The notes beneath the pieces are model-generated. The model was given only the letters and a program-made list of their open reading frames with translations. It made no database searches and was not told the origin of the DNA. Below, one piece after another: positions 25,201-33,558 of a DNA stretch of 64,000 nt (position 1 is its first letter; every line of letters begins with the position of its first letter). The DNA is from Chionoecetes opilio (lineage: Eukaryota; Arthropoda; Malacostraca; Decapoda; Majidae), in contig JACEEZ010022880.1 of NCBI GenBank assembly GCA_016584305.1, positions 629,370-693,369 of the forward strand. Direction: 5' to 3'. The translations under genes were made by a program, and so were the position numbers.

Positions 25201-27073
25201 ATCAAGACAGACAAGGGATGTGCACAACCTCAATAAACATTAAACAGTTTCACTATTGTGCTATCTTTTCATTTATTTACTACACGTGTAGTAAATACAA
25301 TGATGAATACAGTAGAGCCTCTCTAGATCGGACCCCTCAATCCCCAAATATATAATCTAGATGGACAATTTTAATAAAAGTCAGAAAAGTGCGAATATGA
25401 AACCTCCGAAACGTTCCACCGTCGGCGACGGTTTACGGTCATTTCACCCACATGTCAGTTCGCCCACACTCAAGAGTCAGTTCGCCCACCCTAAAGTTGG
25501 TTCGCCCACAAGTATTATTCAACAATGCACAAATCATGTAGTAAAAACTTTATTAAACCCAAGAGAAACAGAATAAAATGTATGAAAACTAATGTCATAA
25601 TTCTAAAAGTAAAATAAAAAAAACCAGTGAGCATTCATGTAAAATGCATGTAATTAAAATTATTATGAGCTTACTGGTCCATTTAAATATGAGCAAGCCT
25701 TGATAAGTTGTAATGAGGATCTCTCACCCCTCATATATTCATCCCAAAGAATGAACAATTTATTTTGCAGTTCCCTGTATCGTCTTCGTTGGATCCTTCG
25801 GAGCTTTCTTTCCGACACCAGCCTTATCTGTAATGGTGTTAATTTAGCCTCTTTATGCAAAGGCTTACCAAAAGATAGAATTGGAGGCTACTTCTACCTG
25901 CTGCACGCTTATTTAATCGGTTGTGCCACTAGATATATAGAATATAGAATACAACACCCTACATTTGACGCCAACTCTAACTTGGCGTTGCACAGTAAAA
26001 GTTATCTAATGTGGGCGAAATGACTCCACCGAGTGGGCGAACTGATTTTGGGCGAAACGACCTTTTGGTGTGGGCAAACTGACATGTGGGTGAAATGACC
26101 GGATACCGTCGGCGACAGTTCCATAAACCCTGGCTGGCGCCGCCAACTCCTGCGGAATATTAACCCAGCGAATGGTAAAATTAGTCCTTTCCTGCCCTTA
26201 TTAGTGGGCATTTTTCCTCCAGACTTTTACAGGTCCCTTCAGATACCCCTAAAACGTAATTATAAAGTGGGGGAAGATATAAAAAAATAAAAAAAATAAA
26301 AAAATAACCTAATATAATTTAACCAGGTAAAATTCTACTTGTTTCTCGCCCTTAGGTCTCGCTAGGAGGTTATTGGTAAGGTTAGGTTAGTAATATTATT
26401 TTGGGGGATCCAGGGCGGGGGTAATATAGGGGGAGTGGGGGTTGAAGGGGGCATCTCTCCCCCATCCTATATGTACGTTTTAGAGGTATCTGAAGGGATC
26501 TGTAAAGGTCTGAAGAAAATAAAACCACTAATTAGCTCCGTAAGAAAAAGGGACAGCGGGAGAGGACTGAATTTTACCAAGAGGATACCGTATATGGAGT
26601 TAAAAATCGAAGTTTGATTCCCTCCGAAATATCTGATCCCTTTCAATGATGTGATGGAGCTTGAACAGCCACGTTAATATTCAATCAATGATATTCCTCG
26701 CAATAAAAAAAAAGCCATTAAGGAGGCAACGAAGTGATAAAATAACGAACCAAAAATAAGTGGGTGGAGTGAGTCACGGCTGCCTGCTGTCATTTCCTTA
26801 CCGATTTTTATGGATTTCTGGCACAAACTAACCATTATTCAGGCCAGTACAGATAAAAATCGATACAATACATCAAACCAGGTAGGTACTTCGCCCCATC
26901 AAGCCTTAGTTATCCCAATACATCGATATTCTGCCACACCTGCCGCGGCGCCAGGAATAACAACCCACCTTGAGCGCCTCGATGCCCGTCAACCTCTTCT
27001 GCTGGTCTTGATCCTTCAATATAATGATGGGTTTTCCGTACTCATCGAACACCAGCTGCCCCATCGCCGCCAT
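11793..27073 (-). CDS. CCT5: T-complex protein 1 subunit epsilon (chaperonin CCT/TRiC), five exons
   Basis: CCT5 is one of eight subunits of the double-ring cytosolic chaperonin that folds actin, tubulin and other proteins with ATP. Coding exons, in order: 27073-26969, 25077-24852, 19296-18311, 18130-17950, 11923-11793. They total 1,629 bases, 542 residues plus TAA; the human protein has about the same length. All three chaperonin signatures are present: [13 protein letters not shown] (about 50-62), [13 protein letters not shown] (about 70-82) and QDDEIGDGT (about 98-106, with the nucleotide-binding GDGTT at 103-107). A GGG motif stands at about 421-423. The start ATG lies in CACCATGG, a strong Kozak context. 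Introns are about 1.9 kb, 5.6 kb, 180 bp and 6.0 kb; the two longest are loaded with transposons. No frameshift or internal stop. Family identity is very secure. Confidence 0.97.
11957..12728. other. CCT5 intron 4, 3' part: nothing recognised
   Basis: No repeat or coding segment could be assigned. Short ORFs on both strands lack recognisable motifs. Confidence 0.4.
12729..14458. mobile_element. TIR element filled with microsatellites, 1.7 kb
   Basis: The left end (12729-12788) and right end (14404-14458) are inverted copies of each other and share CTGGCGTGTCAC and AAATGCCTTATC. The interior contains long GA/CT tracts and two diverged copies of a CCGCGGT...CCATTAACTCTCTCTC unit (13440-13560 and 14165-14350). 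No coding sequence. A non-autonomous DNA transposon is the simplest reading; target duplications were not found. Confidence 0.55.
12800..13272. repeat. CA and GA microsatellites
   Basis: (CA)n at 12809-12832, (GA)n at 12860-12884, 12980-13023 and 13201-13271, the last being about 35 uninterrupted GA units. They are likely to be length-variable. Confidence 0.95.
14830..15557 (+). mobile_element. LINE remnant, reverse-transcriptase C-terminal part
   Basis: Translating the plus strand with a few frame changes gives a non-LTR retrotransposon C terminus: [13 protein letters not shown] near 14878, [14 protein letters not shown] from 15046, [13 protein letters not shown] near 15207 and [13 protein letters not shown] near 15369, ending GDGTTRV and a stop at 15497. 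The 3' end runs into a CA microsatellite (15530-15557). It is 5'-truncated and non-functional. The pattern suits CR1/L2-like elements, but the clade is uncertain. It lies inside CCT5 intron 4, opposite to the gene. Confidence 0.7.
15560..16121. other. CCT5 intron 4: no feature recognised
   Basis: A GGGGTCGATGAACTGAAAA stretch at about 15582 and the CAGGGTTCCCCAAAG stretch at 14735 could be the two ends of a hAT-like element into which the LINE inserted, but the match is weak. Confidence 0.25.
16126..17339 (+). mobile_element. TTAA-target DNA transposon, degenerate
   Basis: Ends GGGGAATGTCCGGCTAGAA and the complement of GAGGAGCGTCCGGCTAGAA are each bordered by TTAA (16122-16125, 17340-17343). 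The inside includes a broken coding segment (16289-16631), long A/T tracts and a G run at about 17138. A TTAA target with these ends would fit Kolobok or piggyBac relatives; the peptide does not look like piggyBac to me. It lies in CCT5 intron 4. Confidence 0.6.
16289..16631 (+). pseudogene. Broken transposase-like ORF in the TTAA element
   Basis: The frame from 16289 reads [20 protein letters not shown] then [20 protein letters not shown] and VAVSNIGP to TAA at 16445-16447. After a shift of frame it continues [18 protein letters not shown] and a Lys/Arg-rich tail to the stop at 16631. The GLTQNANES...W sequence is of a type I associate with transposases of uncharacterised invertebrate elements. 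No catalytic triad is visible in this piece. Confidence 0.4.
17344..17948. other. CCT5 intron 4, 5' part: no gene; one perfect palindrome
   Basis: Holds only the 32-bp palindrome at 17729-17760. Nothing else was recognised. Confidence 0.4.
17729..17760. repeat. 32-bp perfect palindrome without spacer
   Basis: The half ACCTCAATCACTCATA is followed directly by its exact reverse complement. No gene or promoter adjoins it; it lies 190 bases inside intron 4. Confidence 0.85.
17950..18130 (-). CDS. CCT5: CCT5 exon 4
   Basis: Encodes residues 440-499 ([17 protein letters not shown] ... [10 protein letters not shown]), the second equatorial segment. Acceptor TTCCACAG|ATC, donor TGTG|GTGAGT, phase 1. 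It is separated from exon 3 by only 180 bases, the one intron without an insertion. Confidence 0.96.
18311..19296 (-). CDS. CCT5: CCT5 exon 3
   Basis: The long exon of 986 bases encodes residues 111-439: end of the first equatorial part, intermediate domain, the whole apical substrate-binding domain (with [16 protein letters not shown]) and the return through the intermediate domain to [13 protein letters not shown]. Acceptor TTTTCAG|TG, donor AAG|GTAGGC, phase 0 at the end. Confidence 0.97.
19310..19900. other. CCT5 intron 2, 3' part: nothing recognised
   Basis: AT-rich with no assigned repeat up to the TA microsatellite (19910-19928) at the LINE end. Confidence 0.4.
19910..21574 (-). mobile_element. 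LINE (jockey-like), reverse transcriptase plus 3' end, broken
   Basis: On the minus strand the translation, with frameshifts, follows a non-LTR reverse transcriptase: [14 protein letters not shown] near 21515, [14 protein letters not shown] near 21370, [18 protein letters not shown] near 21240, the catalytic YADD codons at 20870-20881, [13 protein letters not shown] near 20450, and the C-terminal [18 protein letters not shown] near 20230. The A/T-rich 3' end lies at about 19910-19940. At least three frame breaks make it inactive. Its 5' edge is cut exactly at the TTAA bordering the piggyBac-like copy at 21579. Calling it jockey-like rests on remembered similarity. Confidence 0.8.
21579..22490 (-). 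mobile_element. piggyBac-like element, partial copy 2
   Basis: Starts CCCCCTCGCATTC right after TTAA (21575-21578) and matches, in reverse, the 3' part of the element at 1747-5185 (for example GAATATTCTGAAGACATC, AACCAAAATATATAG). It lacks the miniature element found at 3770-4506 in copy 1 and so shows the empty site. It contains a SINE at 22021-22190. The 5' end is lost or too diverged beyond about 22490. Confidence 0.6.
22021..22190 (-). mobile_element. tRNA-derived SINE with 12-bp target duplication
   Basis: On the minus strand: A box TAGCATGGTTGG, B box GGTTTGAGTCC about 50 bases later, a body, and an AT-rich tail. Both sides carry ATATTTTATCAA (22009-22020 and 22191-22202), a perfect 12-bp direct repeat. 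Insertion is inside the piggyBac-like copy 2. Confidence 0.8.
22491..22874. other. CCT5 intron 2: nothing recognised
   Basis: No assigned repeat or coding sequence. Confidence 0.4.
22875..22988 (+). pseudogene. Tc1/mariner-type N-terminal helix-turn-helix fragment (tentative)
   Basis: A 37-residue [23 protein letters not shown], then [17 protein letters not shown] and a stop. The Lys-rich start followed by (I/V)xxLHxxxxxxxxIxxxxGV(T/K) is the pattern of the first helix-turn-helix in Tc1/mariner transposases. The rest of the transposase is absent; the GGTGGT minisatellite begins right after it. Confidence 0.4.
23001..24511 (+). repeat. 1.5-kb minisatellite, GTGGTGGTG / GGGTGTAGCAGT units
   Basis: About fifty units of roughly 24-33 bases, each a variable number of GGT triplets followed by GT(C/T)AGGGTGTAGCAGT. 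Length variation comes mainly from the triplet part. It lies in CCT5 intron 2; on the transcribed strand it is C- and A-rich. Confidence 0.95.
24512..24851. other. CCT5 intron 2, 5' end: nothing recognised
   Basis: Contains several TGCTCATTGAGCA-like short inverted words at 24600-24655; no further assignment. Confidence 0.35.
24852..25077 (-). CDS. CCT5: CCT5 exon 2
   Basis: Encodes residues 36-110 (SHILAARSV ... GTTGVV) of the equatorial domain, including all three signature motifs of the family and the GDGTT phosphate-binding loop. The acceptor is TATTACAG|TCC and the donor GTAG|GTAAGT; it ends in phase 1, so residue 111 (Val) is split across the intron. Confidence 0.96.
25436..26101. mobile_element. 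TIR miniature element with repeated sub-terminal motifs
   Basis: Both ends read CGGTCATTTCACCCACATGT inward (the right end inverted), followed by several AGTTCGCCCACA-type repeats. The tips are bordered by a shared ACCGTCGGCGAC word (about 25422 and 26104). A 65-residue minus-strand ORF (25663-25860) with a very basic stretch ([15 protein letters not shown]) could be a relic of transposase. It lies in CCT5 intron 1. Confidence 0.6.
26174..26578. mobile_element. Fold-back miniature element with GGTAAAATT ends
   Basis: Left GGTAAAATTAGTCCTTTCC and right the complement of GGTAAAATTCAGTCCTCTCC; the inverted similarity extends about 100 bases on each side (AGGTATCTGAAGGGATCTGT faces its complement). 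The centre has GGTTATTGGTAAGGTTAGGTT. A partial relative lies at 30538-30831 and a left end at about 52534. Confidence 0.65.
26969..27073 (-). CDS. CCT5: CCT5 exon 1 (coding part)
   Basis: Encodes residues 1-35, from [15 protein letters not shown] to IEALK, the start of the equatorial domain. The donor is AAG|GTGGGT and the phase is 0. No in-frame ATG lies just upstream, and the Kozak context supports this start. The 5' untranslated region and transcription start were not located. Confidence 0.95.
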
Positions 27074-28190
27074 GGTGAAGGGAGAGGCGCGCCCGACCAA
27101 GGATGACGCCGATATTCACAGATAAATATGAGGAGTGACGTGCTGCTGTCGACCCACCGTAGGTCCGTGACTTACTTGAGACTGAGCCTGAGCCTGAGAC
27201 CCAGCCATGAGTCACCAGCGAGCAGCGAAGACACTACAGTCTATTTCGGTCTCGGCCCAAATGCAGGAGTTACATTTGCATTTGGTAAATTTAGACGTAA
27301 AACGTCTCCTCTATTATGTTCCAGCACCATAAAACTTTCAAATATAAGGTAGCCTAAGCCTACCCATGTAAGTTTGAAGCAGTAGAGTGCACATTTATGG
27401 GGATGGTCAATAATGCATTTATTATAGGTAGCTATAATTTGATTCACAAAACTATTATAGTATGAATGGAAATATCCATAGTAAATGTTTCGACTCTGCA
27501 GGTTGTTGAATCAATAATATTTTATCATTCAAGCCGAATACATGATAGGACGGAGAAGCAGCAGTAGCAACACTGGAATCATCGAGAATAATTTTAAGTT
27601 AAAGAAACACAAAGGAATTAATCTACCCGTTAACAACACTATAGGTGCCTGATATCACACATGGTACAATTGGTACATAGTAGCTTTCAAAAGAAAGTAA
27701 TCTATTTCGTTTCTTGGTGTAATGAGCTGGAGTGACCTTTTAAATAAAACTGCCCACCTCTCAAAACTATCTGGGCTCGCCTACCGTAGATAACACTAAA
27801 GTAGCCAGGACTACGTTTTTTTTCGATTTACAGACGTCTGGTGGCGTCAATACTTACATCTACATCCATGATTTCAGGAAAGTTAGAAGGGGTTATTTGG
27901 AGAGTCTGTGTCATTTTGTGTCTTCATCTGTGTCATTATAGTTATAAATAAACAAATTACAAAAAATATCAACCGAGTGGCGACCTATTAGCTACAGTGG
28001 CGGTGTCACAGTTTATTTCATCGATTCAGTTTAGAATGACGCATCGCAGCTGCCAAACGTACGATTCATTCAGTTCAGTTCTTATATTCCGCTCGGTGAC
28101 TGGTGTGAGTGTGCACTGCACTATTGAGGGATGTGGCACGCTGTGACTGCTATTTTCCATGTCTATAATCCATGCCTGTGTGTTCTTGCC
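27074..28190. other. CCT5 upstream region; no other gene seen
   Basis: Presumed promoter side of CCT5. No TATA box was seen near the start. The rest is AT-rich without recognised repeats. Confidence 0.35.
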
Positions 28191-28193
28191 ATA

Positions 28194-29676
28194 AGGCGTA
28201 TTTTGTAGTGTCCTTCCGGAGTAAAATTATACTTATTTAAGCTCCGCCCCTGCTTGCCATCACAAAATACGATTGTAGCGCTGCCAAAGCTCTTTCTTGA
28301 TGTTGCCGAGAGTAAAAGTGTCGTACACTTCATTACCTCTTACAGAGGCTCAAGGAATATCGTTAAGGTTGACATTATTGAAGGCACAGCAAAGAGTAGT
28401 AGCGTGATTGTCTGTATTACACATCGATATCTAATTGTTTTGAGCTCTTAGAATGACCTAGCATTGTTTTCTAACTCTATAGATGGACTTGATATTAAAC
28501 TGAAATGTTTAGGGCGCTATGAAACTGTTATTTGAATATCTATTTGCTACACAGCCATTTCACGATGTGCGTCGAGGATGTTTAATGCTTTCATGGACCT
28601 GTACGTATGTAGGCTACGTGTACCTACATCTACGTTTCACCAATTATTCTTTACCTAAACCTAGATGAATGCTGGTTGTGATTCATCCTCCAGTGCATCT
28701 CCCCCGTTTAACATCCATGGGCGGGTGTGTGGTGGGCGGGTGTGTGATGGACGTGTGGTGGGTGGGTGTGTAGTGGGCGGATGTATGATGGGCGTGTGGT
28801 AGGTGGGTGTGTGGTGGGCGGATGGGTGATGGGCGTGTGGTGGGTGGGTGTGTGGTGGGCGGGTGGTGGGCGGATGGGTGATGGGCGTGTGGTGGGTGGG
28901 TGTGTGATGGGTGTGTGGTGGGCGGGTGGTGGGTGGGTGGGTGGTGGTGGGCGGTTGGTTGCCTGGGTGGTGGTGGGTGTGTGGTGGCCCGTGGGTTACA
29001 CACAGATCGAGACCTTCCTACCGTGTTGGAGCTGAATCAGACTGATGAAATGTTCGTATTCGTGCCCTGCGATAGGTTCCCTAAAAGGCTTTCTTTTTGT
29101 GTGATATAACATATATGCCAAATTTATACATTTCTATTGCAAATGTAATATCACTCATGAATATATTTAAGTATTTGACTATACTATAGCAATAATACAC
29201 CAGTTTTGGTGCTAAGCCAGCAAGCATCAACGAAGATTCGGACACATTGAAAAATTCGAGGGATTGGGAAATTTGTTCCCAGACGTCGCTGGAGAATTTT
29301 AATATTTGTGACTTCTTACCTGTTAAGAGTCACCTATTCTACTCCTTACTACTCCTTACCTACTCTTAATTAAATACAGTATCCTTTGCATGTCGTGCGC
29401 ATGTAATGAATGTTGAATTGGATGAGAATTAAAGGAAAAGAGAAACATTTACGGGAGGAGTTTTGATAAGATTTTCTCATGCGCGCGATCTGATTGGCCA
29501 GGCTCTTGAAACCACCACTCACACCCACGACTGTAAAACTTTACAGGAAAAGAGTAAAATATCGCTGCCGGGAGTGTATCTGCTCAGTTTTCTATGCACG
29601 CAAAAGAGTAGAAAATAAGTGGGCGGAGCTTAAATAAGTAAAATTTTACTTCCAAGGGCATGGACAAAATACGCCT
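28194..29676 (+). mobile_element. TIR transposon family G, copy A (complete, non-autonomous)
   Basis: Ends AGGCGTATTTTGT / ACAAAATACGCCT lead into about 50-bp imperfect inverted repeats that both contain ACTTATTTAAGCTCC. Two further copies (36958-38585 inverted; 41224-51832 interrupted) share the entire body. It carries a G/T-rich minisatellite. ATA borders both ends; copy B has TAAA, so the target length is unclear. No transposase. Confidence 0.8.
28722..28998 (+). repeat. G/T-rich minisatellite inside copy A
   Basis: Units of about 40 bases built from GTGGGCGGATGGGTGATGGG and GTGTGGTGGGTGGGTGTG. The same array, with different lengths, occurs in copy B (about 37720-38050) and copy C (about 48555-48990). 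Confidence 0.85.
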
Positions 29677-29917
29677 ATAATGGACCCGTTTACTCTACTT
29701 GAGGTAACGATTGATTTGAAATCTTCAAGCCTCATATAGTTGGGCAGTGATGTTGATTTTTCTATGTGAACAGTATTTTTGATGATACAGCCAATTTAAG
29801 TACAGGAAAATTTATACGCTCTAAAACGACTGGCGCCATGTTGTGACGTCATTAGCGCAGACAACAGAGCAAAACAGCTGTGAAGCGGCCGCTACTATAT
29901 GTACTACCTACTAATGC

Positions 29918-30508
29918 ACCAACTTGCATTACCCCTACTACCGCAAGATGACCAGTAATCCTCCTTCAAGTGATGTAGTAGGTATTCACTGTGTTTGTGA
30001 ATATGTAAGTTGTAGTTTATAAGGAAAAAGTGGATAGACAGAGATAAGTGGCCCGTGACACTAGGCAAGTGATGATTTCTAGGATCGGCATTCCTTATAG
30101 GGAGCTTAAATGAACCTGCAATGACATGTACCGCTAGACAGATAGACGAACTCATAGAGGAACAGGTAGAAATGTATGGTTAGTAAAGGTTGTAGTGGTG
30201 AGTAGAGTGACGAAGGGTGTATGTTTTGCTTATGTGGGGAAAGAAAGCCATACATTTCTTCCTGTTCTTCTATGAGTTCGTCTCTCTGTCTAGCTTTACA
30301 TGTCATTGCAGGTTCATTTAAGCTCCCTATAAGGAATGCCGATCCTAGAAATCATCACTTGCCTAGTGTCACGGGCCACTTATCTCTGTCTATCCACTTT
30401 TTCCTTATAAACTACAACTTACATATTCACAAACACAGTGAATACCTACTACATCACTTGAAGGAGGATTACTGGTCATCTTGCAGTAGTAGGGGTAATG
30501 CAAGTTAG
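29918..30508. repeat. 591-bp fold-back, arms about 262 bp
   Basis: The arm 29918-30180 is repeated in inverse orientation at 30245-30508 with few changes; the same peptide-like reading occurs outward on both strands, which is a consequence of the palindrome, not of two genes. Loop about 65 bases. Confidence 0.85.
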
Positions 30509-30537
30509 TAAGGTTAGTTAGGTTAGTAAAATAAAAC

Positions 30538-30831
30538 TATAATTTTACAAGGGTAGGTTAGTTTAGTAATTATTTTTTTATGGGGGTCTCGCTATGAGGT
30601 TATTAGTGAGATTAGGTTAGGTTAGGTTATAGTGAGGTTAGATTAGTAATATTAAACATATTATATTTTTGAGGGGTCCAGGGGGGTCGTTAAGGAGGGG
30701 AGGGGGGTGAAGGGGGCATCTCCCCCCCACTTTATAATTACAGTTTAGAGGTATCTGAAGGGATCTGTGAAGGTCTGGAGGAAAAAACACTCTAATAAGG
30801 GTGGGAAAGGACTCTAGAATTTTACCTAACT
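30538..30831. mobile_element. Partial GGTAAAATT-type miniature element
   Basis: Matches the right two thirds of 26174-26578, including AGGTATCTGAAGGGATCTGT, and ends AGAATTTTACC. Contains short TTAGG repeats at 30610-30650. Confidence 0.5.
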
Positions 30832-30969
30832 CACTGCGTGTTGTATACTTAACATGAAAAACCCAGCCTGTCTCATCCCTACCTCAAAAGCCTTGCATAC
30901 TGCATACTACTCCCGCAACTTATCACAGCTCAGCTAAAGCCCCACAGCTACATATCATTTGCAAGTTAC

Positions 30970-31194
30970 TTATCCATGCACAAGTACATACATTAATAAT
31001 ACATCAAAAGGGTCTTCACAGCAATAGTATGAATTTTCCTTCATCGAGAAATCACGTCTTGCAGACATCCACCACTGTTTCCTCTTTTTCTTGTCTTTAG
31101 GCATAGTTATGAACACATTCTCTGGAGTTTTAATTGTGGTGTTTTTGCACATTAGCACAAAACAAGCATAATATGTTCTTTTTGTCTGGGACAT
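30970..31194 (-). pseudogene. THAP-domain ORF fragment, zinc site damaged
   Basis: From ATG at 31194: MSQTKRTYYACFVLMCKN, then ITMPKDKKKRKQWWMSARR and YYCCEDPFD. This follows the THAP C2CH plan: C-x4-C near the start, the conserved Pro and Trp in the middle, and a final CxxH. Here the last ligand position appears as CCEDPF, with Pro where His is expected, so zinc binding would be lost. The ORF stops shortly after the domain. The assignment is by motif only. Confidence 0.45.
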
Positions 31195-31609
31195 GTTGAA
31201 TGCATAGATAGGTACTGCGGTCTGCTGTGCCAAAACAAGCCGATCAGCTGATCAGGCGAGATCTGAGTCTGCAGTTACTACGTCACAACCAATCACAGCG
31301 CGTTCCGCCGTGTTGTGATATTTTGGCTAAAAAAAAACCATATATTTCATTTATGGTGCATTTCTCAGCAAAAAGAATATGAGTACAGTGATATGTAGCC
31401 TATATTGCACCCAAAGCTTCATAATACTCCGTGTTTTAGGTGTGAGTAAACGGGTCCATTATAGCAGAAAGGAAACACCAATCAACGCGCTTCGGCTGGC
31501 AAGCGAGCCGGTGCAGGCTGCTGGCAAGCGAGTCTCTCTGGCTGCTGGCAAGCGAGCCTCTCTGGAGTCTGGCTGTTTGAGCCTCGTTTTCCTGGGGCAA
31601 ACGGGTACC

Positions 31610-32155
31610 AGACAATTCATACCCCGGTCAATTGATACCCCGGACAATTCATACCAGACAATTCATACCATGCTAATTCATACCCCGGACAATTCATACC
31701 CCGGACAATTCATACCATGGCAACTGATACCATCGCAACTCATACCATAGCAACTCATACCATGATAACTCATACCATGTCAACTCATACCATGATAACT
31801 CATACCAGGGTAATTCATACCATGGCAACTCATACCCAGGGTAACTCATACCAGTGTATATTCATACCAGATCAATTCATACCATAACAACTCATACTAT
31901 GTAAATTAACACCAAGCTATTTCAATGTCAATTCAAACGATGCAATGACAATGCAATGCAATACGATGACTCATACTATGCACAAAATTGCACATGCATA
32001 TGAAGAATACATTTTTTTACCTTTGTCTGGAATGAATTGTCCGGGGTATGAATTAGCATGGTATGAATTAACTGGTATGAATTGACTGGGGTATGAATTG
32101 TCCGGGGTATGAATTGTCTGGTATGAATTGACCGGGGTATGAATAGTCCGGCAGA
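31610..32155. mobile_element. Element with tandem-repeat inverted termini
   Basis: The left part (31610-31900) has about 15 units of the type CCGGACAATTCATACC / ATGGCAACTCATACC; the right part (32035-32150) has the same unit inverted (GGTATGAATTGTCCGG). The centre is unique. The termini are therefore inverted minisatellites rather than simple TIRs. Confidence 0.6.
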
Positions 32156-32159
32156 AGTA

Positions 32160-32800
32160 CCATGGGACCTCTTTTTGGAGTATAAAGGTTTTTTTTATGT
32201 TGATTATTGATGGTAAGGGCATATATATTCAGAAACTGCCGGATGACATCTTGTCATACTTGAGCAATTTGTGCTAGGAGGCGAAATCCAAGATGGTCGC
32301 CATCGAATCTGGGAAAATCTATTTTCCTCATATCTTCGTAACTATATGAGATAGAAACACGAATGAAAGGTCTATTTATATGTTTTCAGGCATCAAGATT
32401 ACAATGCTGCCATTATTATATCAATAAAACAAACAAAAAACAAGATGGCCGCCATAAATGTGTTTTTCATTGCAGAAAATTGACTTTCTCAACAGCCATT
32501 ACTAGATCTGATTAATGACATGCACTAGCACGGATTGGCAAGGTCTGTGTGGTATTATTCATAAAATAAACGCTTATTTGTATATTATTTTGCATTTATT
32601 GCAACGACGCATGAGTTAGTTTCTGGTTAAATCACATGAGACACAACTTGTTGGTTTAATCACTGAAAACATTTATGTATTTTGTTAAACGTAAGATATG
32701 GATTTTGATTTTTCGACTGATAGTCACTGTCATAAGTCACAAAGCATTTGTGTAGCAGCAAATTCCATCGTGACAGGCACAGAACATTGTGCACGACAGA
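32160..32800. other. No gene seen
   Basis: The stretch CAAGATGGTCGCCAT / CAAGATGGCCGCCAT occurs twice (about 32291 and 32442); otherwise nothing was recognised. Confidence 0.35.
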
Positions 32801-32802
32801 TT

Positions 32803-33553
32803 GCCCGTACCGAGAGTCATGACGGTAGGCGGTAGAACGACGAGCGGCAGACCTTCGCTTACCATAAGAGGGATAAAATACCCTGTAATTTTGGAACGAA
32901 GAGCAGGGACGAGGTTGGCGGTCACGGTTGGAGACACGGGTATCCCTGTGTCTTCACGCAACCTTCGATGAATTTTTATTACATTCCTAATCTGGAGGGA
33001 TTAAGAGATATGTTAAAAAATTTCTTGCCAATATGTATTTAAGTATAAGTGTAAGATTATTAGGTATTACATATGCGGCAATAAGTGATTTTAGTGATAA
33101 TAATCAAGGAGGTTCAGGATAGAGGGGTGGGTAGTGGCTTGAGCCGTCGCCATCATGAAGGTCGCTGCCAGAACCCGCCAGGACGGTTCTCTTACCGCAT
33201 ATGTTCACATGAGCGGTGGAGAAACTTACGTATACACGCCTCTACTGTTAATTAACTTCATTAAATATATATTTCATCAACTTCATAGCCGATCGCAACG
33301 TTTCTGTTGATGTTTTTTGATGAGTATAAGGGCAAATTCGCATTATACACTATTTTAGTCGTACTGCTGGCTCCGCAGTTTGAAGCAACATTGTTGCCAA
33401 TACACCGCCGGGTGAAACCTCAACCAACCCTCCCTTTCTGTTCACTCTCGGTAACGATTTGAAGGTTCTACCGCGACCTTACCTTCGTCGGTACGTCGTC
33501 ATTCGTCGCTCTACCGCCTCGTCGCTCTACCGCCTCGACTCTCGGTACGGGCC
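32803..33553 (+). mobile_element. TIR element, family T, copy 1
   Basis: Starts GCCCGTACCGAGAGTCATGA and ends with ACTCTCGGTACGGGCC, with GGTAGGCGGTAGAACGACGA facing TTCGTCGCTCTACCGCC. About 90 percent of the body is shared with copy 2, which follows after five bases in the same orientation. Confidence 0.65.
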
Positions 33554-33558
33554 ATTTT

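Larger units (their letters stand above)
29680..31463 (-). mobile_element. TIR element carrying a THAP-type ORF fragment
   Basis: Ends read TATAATGGACCCGTTTACTC inward from 29677/29680 and, inverted, at 31444-31463: a perfect match of about 20 bases. Inside are a large fold-back (29918-30508), part of a GGTAAAATT-type miniature element (30538-30831) and a broken THAP-like ORF. THAP DNA-binding domains occur in P-element and some other transposases. The left end touches transposon copy A. Confidence 0.5.

Noticed and set aside
28683..29003. His/Pro/Thr-rich and Gly/Val/Trp-rich open frames (also near 37.7 and 48.6 kb)
   Set aside because: Translations of the G/T-rich minisatellite in family G transposons, not proteins.
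29904..30508. Two near-identical ORFs on opposite strands reading CLAVHVIAGSFKLPIRNADP-type sequence
   Set aside because: They are the two arms of a fold-back read outward; no sign of codon-level constraint.
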